This document shows positions 22,785-29,738 of a DNA stretch of 32,887 bases, in pieces. This stretch comes from Treponema sp. (lineage in GTDB: Bacteria > Spirochaetota > Spirochaetia > Treponematales > Treponemataceae). The first letter of the stretch is position 1. Every line of letters begins with the position of its first letter. Where the stretch lies: NCBI GenBank assembly GCA_016293915.1, contig JAEDCY010000028.1, positions 1 through 32,887 on the forward strand, written 5' to 3'. The notes under the pieces were generated by a model. That model was not told where the DNA came from. It saw nothing but the letters and a program-made list of their open reading frames with translations, and ran no database searches. The position numbers were made by a program, and so were the translations under genes.

Positions 22785-22813
22785 AATATACTAAAAATTC
22801 AGGCGAAAATCAA
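22785..22813 (-). promoter_or_regulatory. Possible promoter of the Gld-type operon
   Basis: On the minus strand, TTGATT (22813-22808), a 17-bp spacer and TATATT (22790-22785). The -35 lies inside the last codons of the upstream gene. A TATAAT overlaps at 22785-22780 but has no good -35. Read-through from argD is equally possible. Confidence 0.4.
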
Positions 22814-25800
22814 AACCGAATTTGAAATACTGTTCTTCGGGACAATAGCTCGCCTTTATATATGAGCTTATTGGTACAGAAGAAAGTTTTCCGGCCGGAA
22901 TATTTATATCAATATCAAGAATCAAAGAAAAAACATTTGTTATATGCGCATTTGCAAAAACGTTATAAAGATAATCTTTATTCCTGATATCAGGTTTCTG
23001 CCCCGGTTCAATATGATACTTCATATTAAAACTATGACTTGCCTTTAAACCGATTCTTCTAAAGTATGTATACAAAGGTGCAATTCCATTATGAATCTCT
23101 TTACCAATAAGAAGTATTTCTTCTGTAGTTTCAAAAGCTCTTCCGCTTTTATTTATAAAGTCCACAGACAAAGTTGCAGGCACACTGAGAATCCAGCCAT
23201 TCCTGTTATGTAAAGGAGTGAGTCTTGGAATAGCAAGTGTACCGTAAGCTCCTAAATTCATATTCGACTCTTTTGTATCCCACATCGTATAAAATCTGGC
23301 TCCGACACGAAAACCTCTTTGTTCAAAAGGAGACTGCCCGAACTGATGGATATTTGAATATTCCATCGAGCTCGAAAATTCCCAAAGCTCATATGCATCT
23401 TTGAAATAAGGCCAGTTAGAAAGCGACGGATACTTTTCTGGTTCCTTCTCTGCAAGCTCTTGGTCAAAATAATCTGTAGAAGCCGTATAAATGCCTCTTA
23501 AATCAAAAGTCAGTTTTTTGATGGCAAGTCCCAGAGGAATAAACCAGGAAGTTCCGGCCTGAGCCTTAAAATCATAGCCGCCTTCCATGTTAAAATTTAA
23601 ACAAGCAGCCGCTTTTATTGTTACAGGTGTGGAAGAATTTTCTATATAAATAGCCGCAGATTTTTCTTTACCCAGCTTTGTTGATTCATGCCTTACCCTT
23701 GTAAGATATTGCGACGGAAGATTTACCGTCCAGGAGAAATCCATCGGTACATAATTCCAGCCGGCAGAAAGTATAATCGTATTATTCAACAGAGGATCTT
23801 CCTGGGTTACCACAGACATACCAAGCCCCAGCCAGTAAAGAATCCCTTCATCAAAATCTATAAGCTTAATTGGCAAGCCTGGTCTGTATGACAAATGAAT
23901 AAGGTATTTAAAAGGATTATATGTTTTTGGATTTTCAAGGGTTGGGGCAAAGTCAGGCGCAGTGGCGGGGAGCAGGGTGTGAGCCGGCAGATTTGGAGAA
24001 GTCTGATTTTCGCGGGCAAGACTACCCTCACCAAAAGCAAGTTCAGAAAGAGAAATCCTTCGAAACTCGTTATGGTCGTATTTTCTTGAAATATAACAAA
24101 GCTCTCCATTATTCACCTGCGGTTCACAAGTTCCCCCGGAAACATCAGACTGCATAAACAAAACTTTTTCCGGTCTGTAAGAATCATCAAGCTTTATAAT
24201 TCCAGTTCTTGTAAAAGCCGTAACGCCCGCAGTATTAATTCCAAACTCAAAAGTGTAAAAATCTGAATCTTCTGTTTTATTAAAAAGCAGATTTCGCAGT
24301 CTGAACTGTCCATTCAAAAAATCAAGCTGATATTTTTCTTCACTCTTTTCTGCTCCATTTTCAAAAGGAATTCTCAAAAGCTTTTGACGGGCATTTTCTG
24401 TAACAATACAGGCTGCATAACCATTCCCCGCATAAACAGGAGAAAAAGGTACTTCATTACGTAAAAACTCTTTTTCAAAAATTAACGAAAGATTATCTTC
24501 ATCATCATATTCTTCATCTGCATGGATGGCATAAACCTGCAGCCTTGCTTTTGAATCTCTAACATTCACACCACACAAGGCTGTTTCGCCATTACTGCAA
24601 ACAACAAACGAAGCTTCCCTCAAGGGCCAGACACCAGAAACAAATTCTTTTTCAGTTAAATCATAAATGCTGGTCAAACAGGAATAAAGCTCTTCTTTCT
24701 TTTCATTTTTTACATAAGAAATACTGAGATAACGGCCATCCTGCGAAAGCGACATTTTTTCAACTGCATCAGCAAGAAAAAGTATAGAACGCTTTTTATG
24801 CTTAGCATTCTCGTCATAAATATCAACTTCATGCCTGATTTTGTCGTACCACACAATTCCCTGCTTAGTAAAAAGTACCTGAGCAAAATCAGCCTGTCTG
24901 TCATTTTCCAAAAATCTTTTTGAGCACTGTTCCAGACGCTCAAGCTCAGCAAGTTCAGAAGGCAGCGGCACAGACTCTTCAAACTGCTTCCACAATTCCG
25001 AAAGAGTTTTTTTATACACCCTGTAAAATACCTGCTTCGCAGAAAAAGGATTTATTTTTCCACTTTCCTTCCAAAGCCTTTCATATTCTTCCAGCCCATA
25101 CTGCGAAATCAAAAAAGCAGAAAAAGCAGTTCCCGCCGCTAGCACAACTTTCTCTCCGGGTGGAACATCAACCACTGTCGAAACCTGCATCCAGCTGGGA
25201 AACTTTTTTTCAAGCTTAGCCTGCGACAGAATTTGTAAAAAATAACCGTCGTTAATTCTGCCTAACCCGTTCTTCCCTTCTTCCAGATATGCCGCACCAT
25301 CAACAAAAGAAAAAGGAAGATTCCAGACTGTCGCCGGCTGATAGTTTTCTCCTGCGATATATTTTGCTAATAACTCATTTATCGGGCTTCGAGTTTTTTG
25401 AATAAGTGCACTATAGATTTCTCTGTAAAATAAATCCAGAAGAGAATCATTATAATTTGAAGTATCATAATCGGCAGGGGAATCAAAAACAATAATACGG
25501 TCGTAAGGAGAAGGTGTAAACTCTACAGAAAGAATATCTGAATCAGGAGAAATTACAACCGGAATAAAAAGATTTTTTTCTGCCTTAAGTTCAAGGCATG
25601 CTTTTTTGTAAAGTGATTCTACTGAGCCAGAAAGAAGGGCCGCAGTTTCTTCGCTTTCCTTAGAATAAATGATTTCAAAATGTTCTGTTTTTGCAACGAA
25701 CATTTTTCTGGGCTTTAAAAGGAGCCCGGCCGCCGAAAGTTTTACAGAAAAAAATAAAAAAAACAGAAAAACGAGTAGAGTACAAATATGCGTTTTTACC

Positions 25801-25817
25801 TGATATTTACTTCTCAT
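22791..25817 (-). CDS. Large predicted outer-membrane protein: degenerate peptidase-like domain, propeller-like middle, C-terminal barrel
   Basis: A 1008-residue protein with a signal peptide (hydrophobic core about 11-28, ending SAA). Residues 44-270 resemble the peptidase MA (gluzincin) fold: HFEIIYSKESEETAALLSGS, IPVVISPDSD, and LPFSFVDGAAYLEEG (168-181) where active relatives have W-F-x-E-G-x-A. The HEXXH helix is replaced by YREIYSALI (131-139), so both zinc histidines are absent and catalysis is unlikely. Residues about 310-620 contain repeated strand patterns suggestive of a beta-propeller (SQDGRYLSISYV, SNGETALCGVNV). From about 660 the sequence alternates like a beta-barrel and ends FKFGFDFRLNF. 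It lies 18 bp after argD with a weak ribosome-binding site. The domain reading is by pattern only. Confidence 0.6.
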   Translation of the reverse strand: MRSKYQVKTHICTLLVFLFFLFFSVKLSAAGLLLKPRKMFVAKTEHFEIIYSKESEETAALLSGSVESLYKKACLELKAEKNLFIPVVISPDSDILSVEFTPSPYDRIIVFDSPADYDTSNYNDSLLDLFYREIYSALIQKTRSPINELLAKYIAGENYQPATVWNLPFSFVDGAAYLEEGKNGLGRINDGYFLQILSQAKLEKKFPSWMQVSTVVDVPPGEKVVLAAGTAFSAFLISQYGLEEYERLWKESGKINPFSAKQVFYRVYKKTLSELWKQFEESVPLPSELAELERLEQCSKRFLENDRQADFAQVLFTKQGIVWYDKIRHEVDIYDENAKHKKRSILFLADAVEKMSLSQDGRYLSISYVKNEKKEELYSCLTSIYDLTEKEFVSGVWPLREASFVVCSNGETALCGVNVRDSKARLQVYAIHADEEYDDEDNLSLIFEKEFLRNEVPFSPVYAGNGYAACIVTENARQKLLRIPFENGAEKSEEKYQLDFLNGQFRLRNLLFNKTEDSDFYTFEFGINTAGVTAFTRTGIIKLDDSYRPEKVLFMQSDVSGGTCEPQVNNGELCYISRKYDHNEFRRISLSELAFGEGSLARENQTSPNLPAHTLLPATAPDFAPTLENPKTYNPFKYLIHLSYRPGLPIKLIDFDEGILYWLGLGMSVVTQEDPLLNNTIILSAGWNYVPMDFSWTVNLPSQYLTRVRHESTKLGKEKSAAIYIENSSTPVTIKAAACLNFNMEGGYDFKAQAGTSWFIPLGLAIKKLTFDLRGIYTASTDYFDQELAEKEPEKYPSLSNWPYFKDAYELWEFSSSMEYSNIHQFGQSPFEQRGFRVGARFYTMWDTKESNMNLGAYGTLAIPRLTPLHNRNGWILSVPATLSVDFINKSGRAFETTEEILLIGKEIHNGIAPLYTYFRRIGLKASHSFNMKYHIEPGQKPDIRNKDYLYNVFANAHITNVFSLILDIDINIPAGKLSSVPISSYIKASYCPEEQYFKFGFDFRLNF

Positions 25818-25835
25818 TTTTCTGTTTTCTAAAAC

Positions 25836-27011
25836 TTATTTCTTGCAGAATTCCTCAAGCACACTCTTGAAGATTGCAAGACCTTCATCTATTTCCTTAT
25901 CAGAAATATTGAGCGGTGGCAGGAATCTAACTACATCCGAACCGGCTGTTGTAGTACAAAGACCTTTTTCCAGACATCGCACTTCAATATCAAAAGGCTT
26001 AATGCTCGGGTCAATCTGAGTTCCTATCATAAGACCTTTACCGCGAACATCCTTTACAATAGGAAGATTCCAACTCGCAATTGCACCGCGGATATAGTCA
26101 CCGGCATGATTTACTCTGTCGAGGAAGGCCGGGTCGCTCACTGTATCAAGAACTACAAGACCAGCTGCACAGGCAAGCGGGTTACCTGCAAAAGTTGACT
26201 GATGATCACCTGCAACAAAAACATCTGCAACCTTACCACGGAAGAGACAGGCTCCCATAGGTACACCGCCTGCAATTCCCTTAGCAAGAGTTACCACCTC
26301 TGGTTTAAAGCCAAGCCAGTCGCTCGCAAGATAAGTTCCTGTACGACCAACACCAGTCTGAACCTCATCAGCCATTACAATTGCGCCGGCAGCACGAGCA
26401 GCATCTGCAGCAGCCTGTGCCCATTTTGGATCTATAAGATTTACACCACCTTCACCCTGAATACATTCAATAAACAAAGCTGCAGTAGTATCGTCAAAAG
26501 CAGTTTTAAGAGCATCAAAATCATTTGCCTTAATAGTCTTAAAGCCTTCCGGATAAGGAGCAAAACATTCCGGATGGAAGCGGTCCTGTCCGGTTGCAGT
26601 AAGAGTTGCAAGAGTACGTCCATGGAATGAAGATTCCAGAGTTACAATTGTTTTACGCTTAGCACCGCCATTGAGCTGACCATATTTGCGGGCAAGTTTA
26701 ATTGCCGCTTCGTTCGCCTCGGCACCAGAGTTTCCAAAGTAACCACGCTCAAAACCTGTAAGGCGCAAAAGATTTTCAGCAAAATCAAGGCCCACATCAG
26801 AAAAATAATAATTTGAAATATGGATCTGACGGCGAGCCTGTTTAGAGATAGCCCGAACAAGCGGCTTGTAATTATGACCAAGGCAGTTAACCCCAATTCC
26901 GGCAATAAAATCAATATACTTTTTGCCGTCACTAGCCCACATTGTTGCCCCCTTCGACTTCTCAAAAACCACGTCAAAGGAACCATAGTTGTTCACAATT
27001 TTCTTTTCCAT
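25836..27011 (-). CDS. argD: Acetylornithine aminotransferase (class III, PLP-dependent)
   Basis: A 391-residue fold-type I aminotransferase. Seen: GIGVNCLGHNYKPLV (39-53), GNSGAEANEAAIKLAR (93-108), SSFHGRTLATLTATG (127-141), IQGEGGVN (184-191), ADEVQTGVGRTG (214-225) with the cofactor-binding Asp215, TLAKGIAGGVPMGA with the PLP lysine Lys244, and STFAGNPLACAAG. The pattern fits ArgD, which transaminates N-acetylglutamate semialdehyde in arginine synthesis (often also succinyl-diaminopimelate). No other arg genes are adjacent, so a different omega-aminotransferase role is possible. The start has AGAGGTG 6 bp upstream. Confidence 0.88.
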   Translation of the reverse strand: MEKKIVNNYGSFDVVFEKSKGATMWASDGKKYIDFIAGIGVNCLGHNYKPLVRAISKQARRQIHISNYYFSDVGLDFAENLLRLTGFERGYFGNSGAEANEAAIKLARKYGQLNGGAKRKTIVTLESSFHGRTLATLTATGQDRFHPECFAPYPEGFKTIKANDFDALKTAFDDTTAALFIECIQGEGGVNLIDPKWAQAAADAARAAGAIVMADEVQTGVGRTGTYLASDWLGFKPEVVTLAKGIAGGVPMGACLFRGKVADVFVAGDHQSTFAGNPLACAAGLVVLDTVSDPAFLDRVNHAGDYIRGAIASWNLPIVKDVRGKGLMIGTQIDPSIKPFDIEVRCLEKGLCTTTAGSDVVRFLPPLNISDKEIDEGLAIFKSVLEEFCKK

Positions 27012-27057
27012 ATTTCACCTCTACCGTGCACAGTACCACTTTTAACTCGAAATTGCA

Positions 27058-27087
27058 ATTATAGAATTATTTATCAGATTTTTACAA
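27058..27087 (-). promoter_or_regulatory. Predicted argD promoter
   Basis: On the minus strand, TTGTAA (27087-27082), an 18-bp spacer and a perfect TATAAT (27063-27058), about 50 nt before the argD ATG. Two GTGCAC hexamers flank the region (27026-27031 and 27105-27110). No clear ARG box was found. Confidence 0.58.
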
Positions 27088-27142
27088 CAATCATTTCCTA
27101 AAATGTGCACTTTGAGACTATTTATATGGGGAGGGGAATTTT

Positions 27143-27196
27143 ATGATGCTAATAGCGGCATCATATCAAATTTTTATTCTACTGTATGAGAGGTAA
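27143..27196 (+). CDS. 17-residue leader ORF ahead of the Rpn nuclease gene
   Basis: GGGGAGGGG (27128-27136) followed 6 bp later by ATGATG opens a 17-codon frame, MMLIAASYQIFILLYER, ending in TAA at 27194-27196, only 4 bp before the ATG of the Rpn gene. The Shine-Dalgarno sequence is far stronger than that of the Rpn gene itself (GAGAGGT, overlapping the leader stop). The peptide is hydrophobic. The ATGATGC/GCATCAT pair at its start can form a small hairpin. It may tune translation of the nuclease or may be fortuitous. Confidence 0.4.
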   Translation: MMLIAASYQIFILLYER

Positions 27197-27200
27197 CACT

Positions 27201-28094
27201 ATGTCTCAAATTCAAAACAAAACAGAAGAAATTACTGTTCAGAGTAAAGTTTATGACAGCCTGTTTATAGCTGTTTTTGGAAAAGATTCGGAACGCAGTA
27301 AGCGGTGGCGGCTTGAGCTTTATAACGCACTCAATAACACTAATTATAAAGACCCGAATGCTCTGAAACTCAATACCCTTGAAAATGTACTTTTCATCAA
27401 AATGCACAATGATGTTTCATTCCTGATTGATTCCCAGCTAACACTTTACGAACATCAACGTACAACAAATCAAAATATGCCGCTGAGAGGCTTTTTTTAT
27501 TTTGCACAGCTATATCATAAATATCTTATCGATGCGGAAGAACAGCTTACAACAAGTAAAATGATTAAAATTCCAAATCCAAATTACATTGTCTTTTATA
27601 ATGGCGATACAAACCGCGATGAAGATTATGAAATGAGACTTTCTGATGCGTTTATGATTGAAGATAAAAGTGGTAAATTTGAGTGGACTGCAAGAGTTTT
27701 AAATATTAACAAAGACTATAATTTATCTCTTCAAAATAAATGTAAAGCGTTGTATGATTATATTCAGTTCACAAGCCGGATTAACGAAAACAAAGAAAAA
27801 GGAATGACAAATGAGAAGGCCATAGATGAAGCTATTGACTGGGCAAGTGAACAAAACCTTTTAGAGGGCTTCATAAAGGAACAAAAGGCGGAGGTAAAGA
27901 TGACATTACTTACAGAATTTAACGAAGAAGCAAGCATCCGAGGTTGGCGCAAAGAAGGCATGCAGCAGAAAGCTGAGGAAATTGCAACAAAAATGTTATC
28001 TGATAAGCTCAAACCAGAGAAGGTCTCTCTTTATTCCGGCCTCCCACTGGAACAGGTTCTCGAACTACAAAAGCATATTACAGTGCAGGCATAA
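27201..28094 (+). CDS. Rpn-family PD-(D/E)XK nuclease, apparently intact (Rpn locus 1)
   Basis: A 297-residue Rpn-family protein. The N-terminal nuclease core has VYDSLFIAVFGKDSERSKRWRLELYNAL (family opening), Asp77 in FLIDSQLTLYEHQ with Glu84-His-Gln86 as the ExQ pair of PD-(D/E)XK, MPLRGFFYFAQLYHKYL, and IPNPNYIVFYNG. Rpn proteins are DNA endonucleases implicated in RecA-independent recombination and anti-phage defence. The start is 27201, with GAGAGGT upstream, rather than the ATG at 27186. Residues 234-297 form the tail SGLPLEQVLELQKHITVQA, nearly identical in pattern to the tail of the locus at 29.1 kb. A strong internal start (27900) precedes this tail. Confidence 0.85.
   Translation: MSQIQNKTEEITVQSKVYDSLFIAVFGKDSERSKRWRLELYNALNNTNYKDPNALKLNTLENVLFIKMHNDVSFLIDSQLTLYEHQRTTNQNMPLRGFFYFAQLYHKYLIDAEEQLTTSKMIKIPNPNYIVFYNGDTNRDEDYEMRLSDAFMIEDKSGKFEWTARVLNINKDYNLSLQNKCKALYDYIQFTSRINENKEKGMTNEKAIDEAIDWASEQNLLEGFIKEQKAEVKMTLLTEFNEEASIRGWRKEGMQQKAEEIATKMLSDKLKPEKVSLYSGLPLEQVLELQKHITVQA
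27900..28094 (+). CDS. Predicted tail-only product from an internal start (RpnS-like), Rpn locus 1
   Basis: Inside the Rpn gene, GGCGGAGGT (27887-27895) lies 5 bp upstream of an in-frame ATG at 27900 (Met234). This predicts a 64-residue protein starting MTLLTEFNEEASIRGW and ending HITVQA. In E. coli rpn genes, internal initiation produces a small C-terminal protein that binds and inhibits the full-length nuclease; this site has the same position and strength. The two other Rpn loci next door show equivalent sites. Confidence 0.6.
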   Translation: MTLLTEFNEEASIRGWRKEGMQQKAEEIATKMLSDKLKPEKVSLYSGLPLEQVLELQKHITVQA

Positions 28095-28097
28095 AAC

Positions 28098-28133
28098 ATA
28101 ATTTACGGCTTAAAAAATCAAGCCGTAAATTAT
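28098..28133. terminator. Hairpin downstream of Rpn locus 1
   Basis: A 14-bp perfect stem, ATAATTTACGGCTT (28098-28111) against AAGCCGTAAATTAT (28120-28133), with an 8-nt A-rich loop, begins 3 bp after the stop codon. No long U-tract follows, so it may act as a processing or stability element rather than a strong intrinsic terminator. Confidence 0.6.
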
Positions 28134-28149
28134 TAAAACTCCGTCGAAT

Positions 28150-28345
28150 ATTTTAAAAGAAAATCTGACGGTATCTTACAACAACATCAAAAAAAAACAG
28201 CCCCAGACCTTGTTGTGACATCTGGGGTTGAATTGTTTAACGCCCATTTAGCCCAGCGCTTTTTTGCGGCTTCAAAAAAAATTAAAATTTTTCTTCTCTT
28301 TTTTGTCCAAAAAAGAATTCTGAGGCAATTATATAGGTGGAGGAA
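28150..28345. repeat. Intergenic repeat module, copy 1
   Basis: Shares with 28810-29000, in the same order: ATCTGACGG, a CAGCCCCAGA/TCTGGGG hairpin (28198-28230), GTTTAACGCC, TAGCCCAGCGCTTTTTTGCGG, an A/T-rich block AAAAAAATTAAAATTTTTC, and GAGGCAATTATATAGGTGG ending in a Shine-Dalgarno sequence. The two copies look roughly 80-85% identical by eye. The order suggests duplication of a unit consisting of an Rpn gene plus its flank. Confidence 0.85.
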
Positions 28346-28801
28346 ATGGATAAGATTTTTGAAAATGATTTGCCTGTCTATACTTTTGAAAATCTTTGTC
28401 TTGAAGACAAAGAAACAAAATTAAACGATCGTTCATACAAACACTTTTTTATTGCTCCAACTTGTGCTAAAATGATAAAAGATAAGGAAGTAAAAAGTTT
28501 CTTTGAATTCCTTATTTCAAATAAGGCTCAAACAAATTATACCTCAGATTTGAGCAAATACGTTGCCGATGCCAAACGCAATACACAATGGAGGTTACAG
28601 TATATGACAGTTGAAAGATTAGAAAGATACGCCTTCAAAAACGGACACGAACAGGGAGTTGCGGAAGGGATTGTTACAGGCGCCCAGCAGAAAGCCAAGG
28701 AAGATGCCCGCAGCTTCTACGCTAACGGTGCTTCTATCGAACTAATTGCAAAATCTCTACACATGACAGAAGAACAGGTTCGTGAAATTGTGAACGAGTA
28801 A
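28346..28801 (+). CDS. Rpn-family C-terminal derivative lacking the nuclease core (Rpn locus 2)
   Basis: A 151-residue protein beginning MDKIFENDLPVYTFENLC and continuing ETKLNDRSYKHFFIAPTCAKM, KSFFEFLISNKAQTNY and WRLQYMTVERLERYAFKNGH. I recognise these as the post-nuclease half of Rpn-family proteins; the Asp and ExQ active-site residues are not encoded. The start at 28346 has AGGTGGAGG just upstream; an in-frame GTG at 28337 is less likely. The tail (IELIAKSLHMTEEQVREIVNE) resembles a small helix-turn-helix shared with the other loci. It could be a decayed nuclease, or a retained protein whose job is to bind a nuclease partner. It has an internal start at 28604. Confidence 0.7.
   Translation: MDKIFENDLPVYTFENLCLEDKETKLNDRSYKHFFIAPTCAKMIKDKEVKSFFEFLISNKAQTNYTSDLSKYVADAKRNTQWRLQYMTVERLERYAFKNGHEQGVAEGIVTGAQQKAKEDARSFYANGASIELIAKSLHMTEEQVREIVNE
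28604..28801 (+). CDS. Predicted tail-only product from an internal start (RpnS-like), Rpn locus 2
   Basis: TGGAGGTT (28589-28596) lies 9 bp (from GGAGG) upstream of an in-frame ATG at 28604 (Met87 of the longer frame), predicting 65 residues that start MTVERLERYAFKNGHEQG. The position, just before the KNGHEQG helix, matches the internal start in the next locus. Confidence 0.52.
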   Translation: MTVERLERYAFKNGHEQGVAEGIVTGAQQKAKEDARSFYANGASIELIAKSLHMTEEQVREIVNE

Positions 28802-28809
28802 ATACTTGA

Positions 28810-29000
28810 ACTGAAAAAGAAGATCTGACGGCACCTCTCAATGCCAATCAAAAAATCAGCCCTAGACATCTGGGGCTGAATAGTTTAACGCCAATTTAGC
28901 CTAGCGCTTTTTTGCGGCTTCTAAAAAAAATTAAAATTTTTCTTCTCTTTTTTTATCCAAAAACGAATTCTGAGGCAATTATATAGGTGGAGGAAAAACT
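28810..29000. repeat. Intergenic repeat module, copy 2
   Basis: Second copy of the module at 28150-28345. The hairpin here is TCAGCCCTAG-acat-CTGGGGCTGA (28856-28879), with a shorter loop. TAGCCTAGCGCTTTTTTGCGG at 28897-28917 and GAGGCAATTATATAGGTGGAGG just before the next start are shared. A third, partial version (hairpin and GTTTAAC) follows Rpn locus 3. Confidence 0.85.
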
Positions 29001-29659
29001 ATGAATGATAGTATTTTGAATAACATTGATCCTGCTATTTTTGAAAAAGTACAAAGACTAAGGTTGATTGATAAAGAATACGATACCATCAGGCTATGAT
29101 AGATAGTCATACGCTCAAAAAAAATGAGGATTTCGATAAATTACCAAACTTGTATATAATTTTTATTCTTGAACATGATTTGTTTAATCGCGGAAATCCA
29201 ATTTACTTTGTAAATAAGACACTTGATATCAAAGATGAAGAAGGTCAATGTTTGCCTTTTACTGATGGTTGTAATATAATGTACGTCAATGGTGATTATC
29301 GTGGTGATGATGAGCTTGGGAAATTAATGCACGATTTTTCAACACCAAATGCTGATGAAATGTATTACAGTGAACTCGCCAAAAAAGTAAGATTCCATAA
29401 ACAAGATGATAAGGGGGTACAAATGGCAAGTCAAATCGTAGAAGAATATGGCGATGAACGCGCTGCCGAAGCCTTCAAAAACGGGCACGAACAAGGCATT
29501 GCCGAAGGCGCCCAGCAGAAAGCCGTGGAAACAGCTATTAAAATGCTTAGAAATGAATACCCTGTTTCAAAAATCTCGGAAATGACCGGCCTGCCACAGG
29601 AACAGATATTGGAATTGGAAAAGCAGATTACTGTACCGGCGGAGAAACAAAAACAATAA
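29001..29659 (+). pseudogene. Rpn-family locus split by an internal deletion (Rpn locus 3)
   Basis: A first frame (29001-29099, 32 codons, MNDSILNNIDPAIFEKVQRL then RLIDKEYDTIRL) has the family N-terminus and a good Shine-Dalgarno sequence (GGTGGAGG). It stops at TGA 29097-29099, overlapping by ATGA the ATG of a second frame (29096-29659, 187 residues). That frame begins MIDSHTLKKNEDFDKLP, normally found about 60-70 residues further into the protein, and continues YVNGDYRGDDELGKLMHDFS and DEMYYSELAKKVRFHK. The missing segment is the one that carries the PD-(D/E)XK acidic residues, so the nuclease is dead. The second frame is otherwise well preserved, ends TGLPQEQILELEKQITVPA, and may be translated by coupling. 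Confidence 0.78.
29423..29659 (+). CDS. Predicted tail-only product from an internal start (RpnS-like), Rpn locus 3
   Basis: AAGGGGGT (29411-29418) is complementary to anti-Shine-Dalgarno if one G-U pair is allowed, and lies 5 bp (from the G run) before an in-frame ATG at 29423, predicting 78 residues starting MASQIVEEYGDERAAEAF and ending with the same tail as Rpn locus 1. It shares KNGHEQG-(I/V)-AEG and AQQKA with locus 2. Confidence 0.52.
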   Translation: MASQIVEEYGDERAAEAFKNGHEQGIAEGAQQKAVETAIKMLRNEYPVSKISEMTGLPQEQILELEKQITVPAEKQKQ

Positions 29660-29672
29660 ACAAGCAAAAACA

Positions 29673-29705
29673 CAGCCCCAGACCTTGTTGAGACGTCTGG
29701 GGCTG
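29673..29705. terminator. Hairpin between Rpn locus 3 and the convergent surface-protein gene
   Basis: A perfect 11-bp stem, CAGCCCCAGAC (29673-29683) against GTCTGGGGCTG (29695-29705), with an 11-nt loop. It is the third member of the hairpin set at 28198 and 28856, here lying between convergent genes where it can serve both. No long U-tract follows. Confidence 0.65.
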
Positions 29706-29738
29706 AATAGTTTAACTGGCTTTTTCTACCTGTTTGAC

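Noticed and set aside
27026..27110. Two GTGCAC hexamers flanking the argD promoter as a regulator site
   Set aside because: Six-base palindromes 79 bp apart occur by chance, and no known arginine-regulator box resembles them.
28201..29720. Integron-like gene cassettes (single ORFs separated by hairpins and GTTTAAC, resembling an attC R'' box)
   Set aside because: No matching GTTRRRY R' box at the expected distance and no integrase are visible; the repeated blocks also include promoter-like and ribosome-binding sequence, which fits duplication better.
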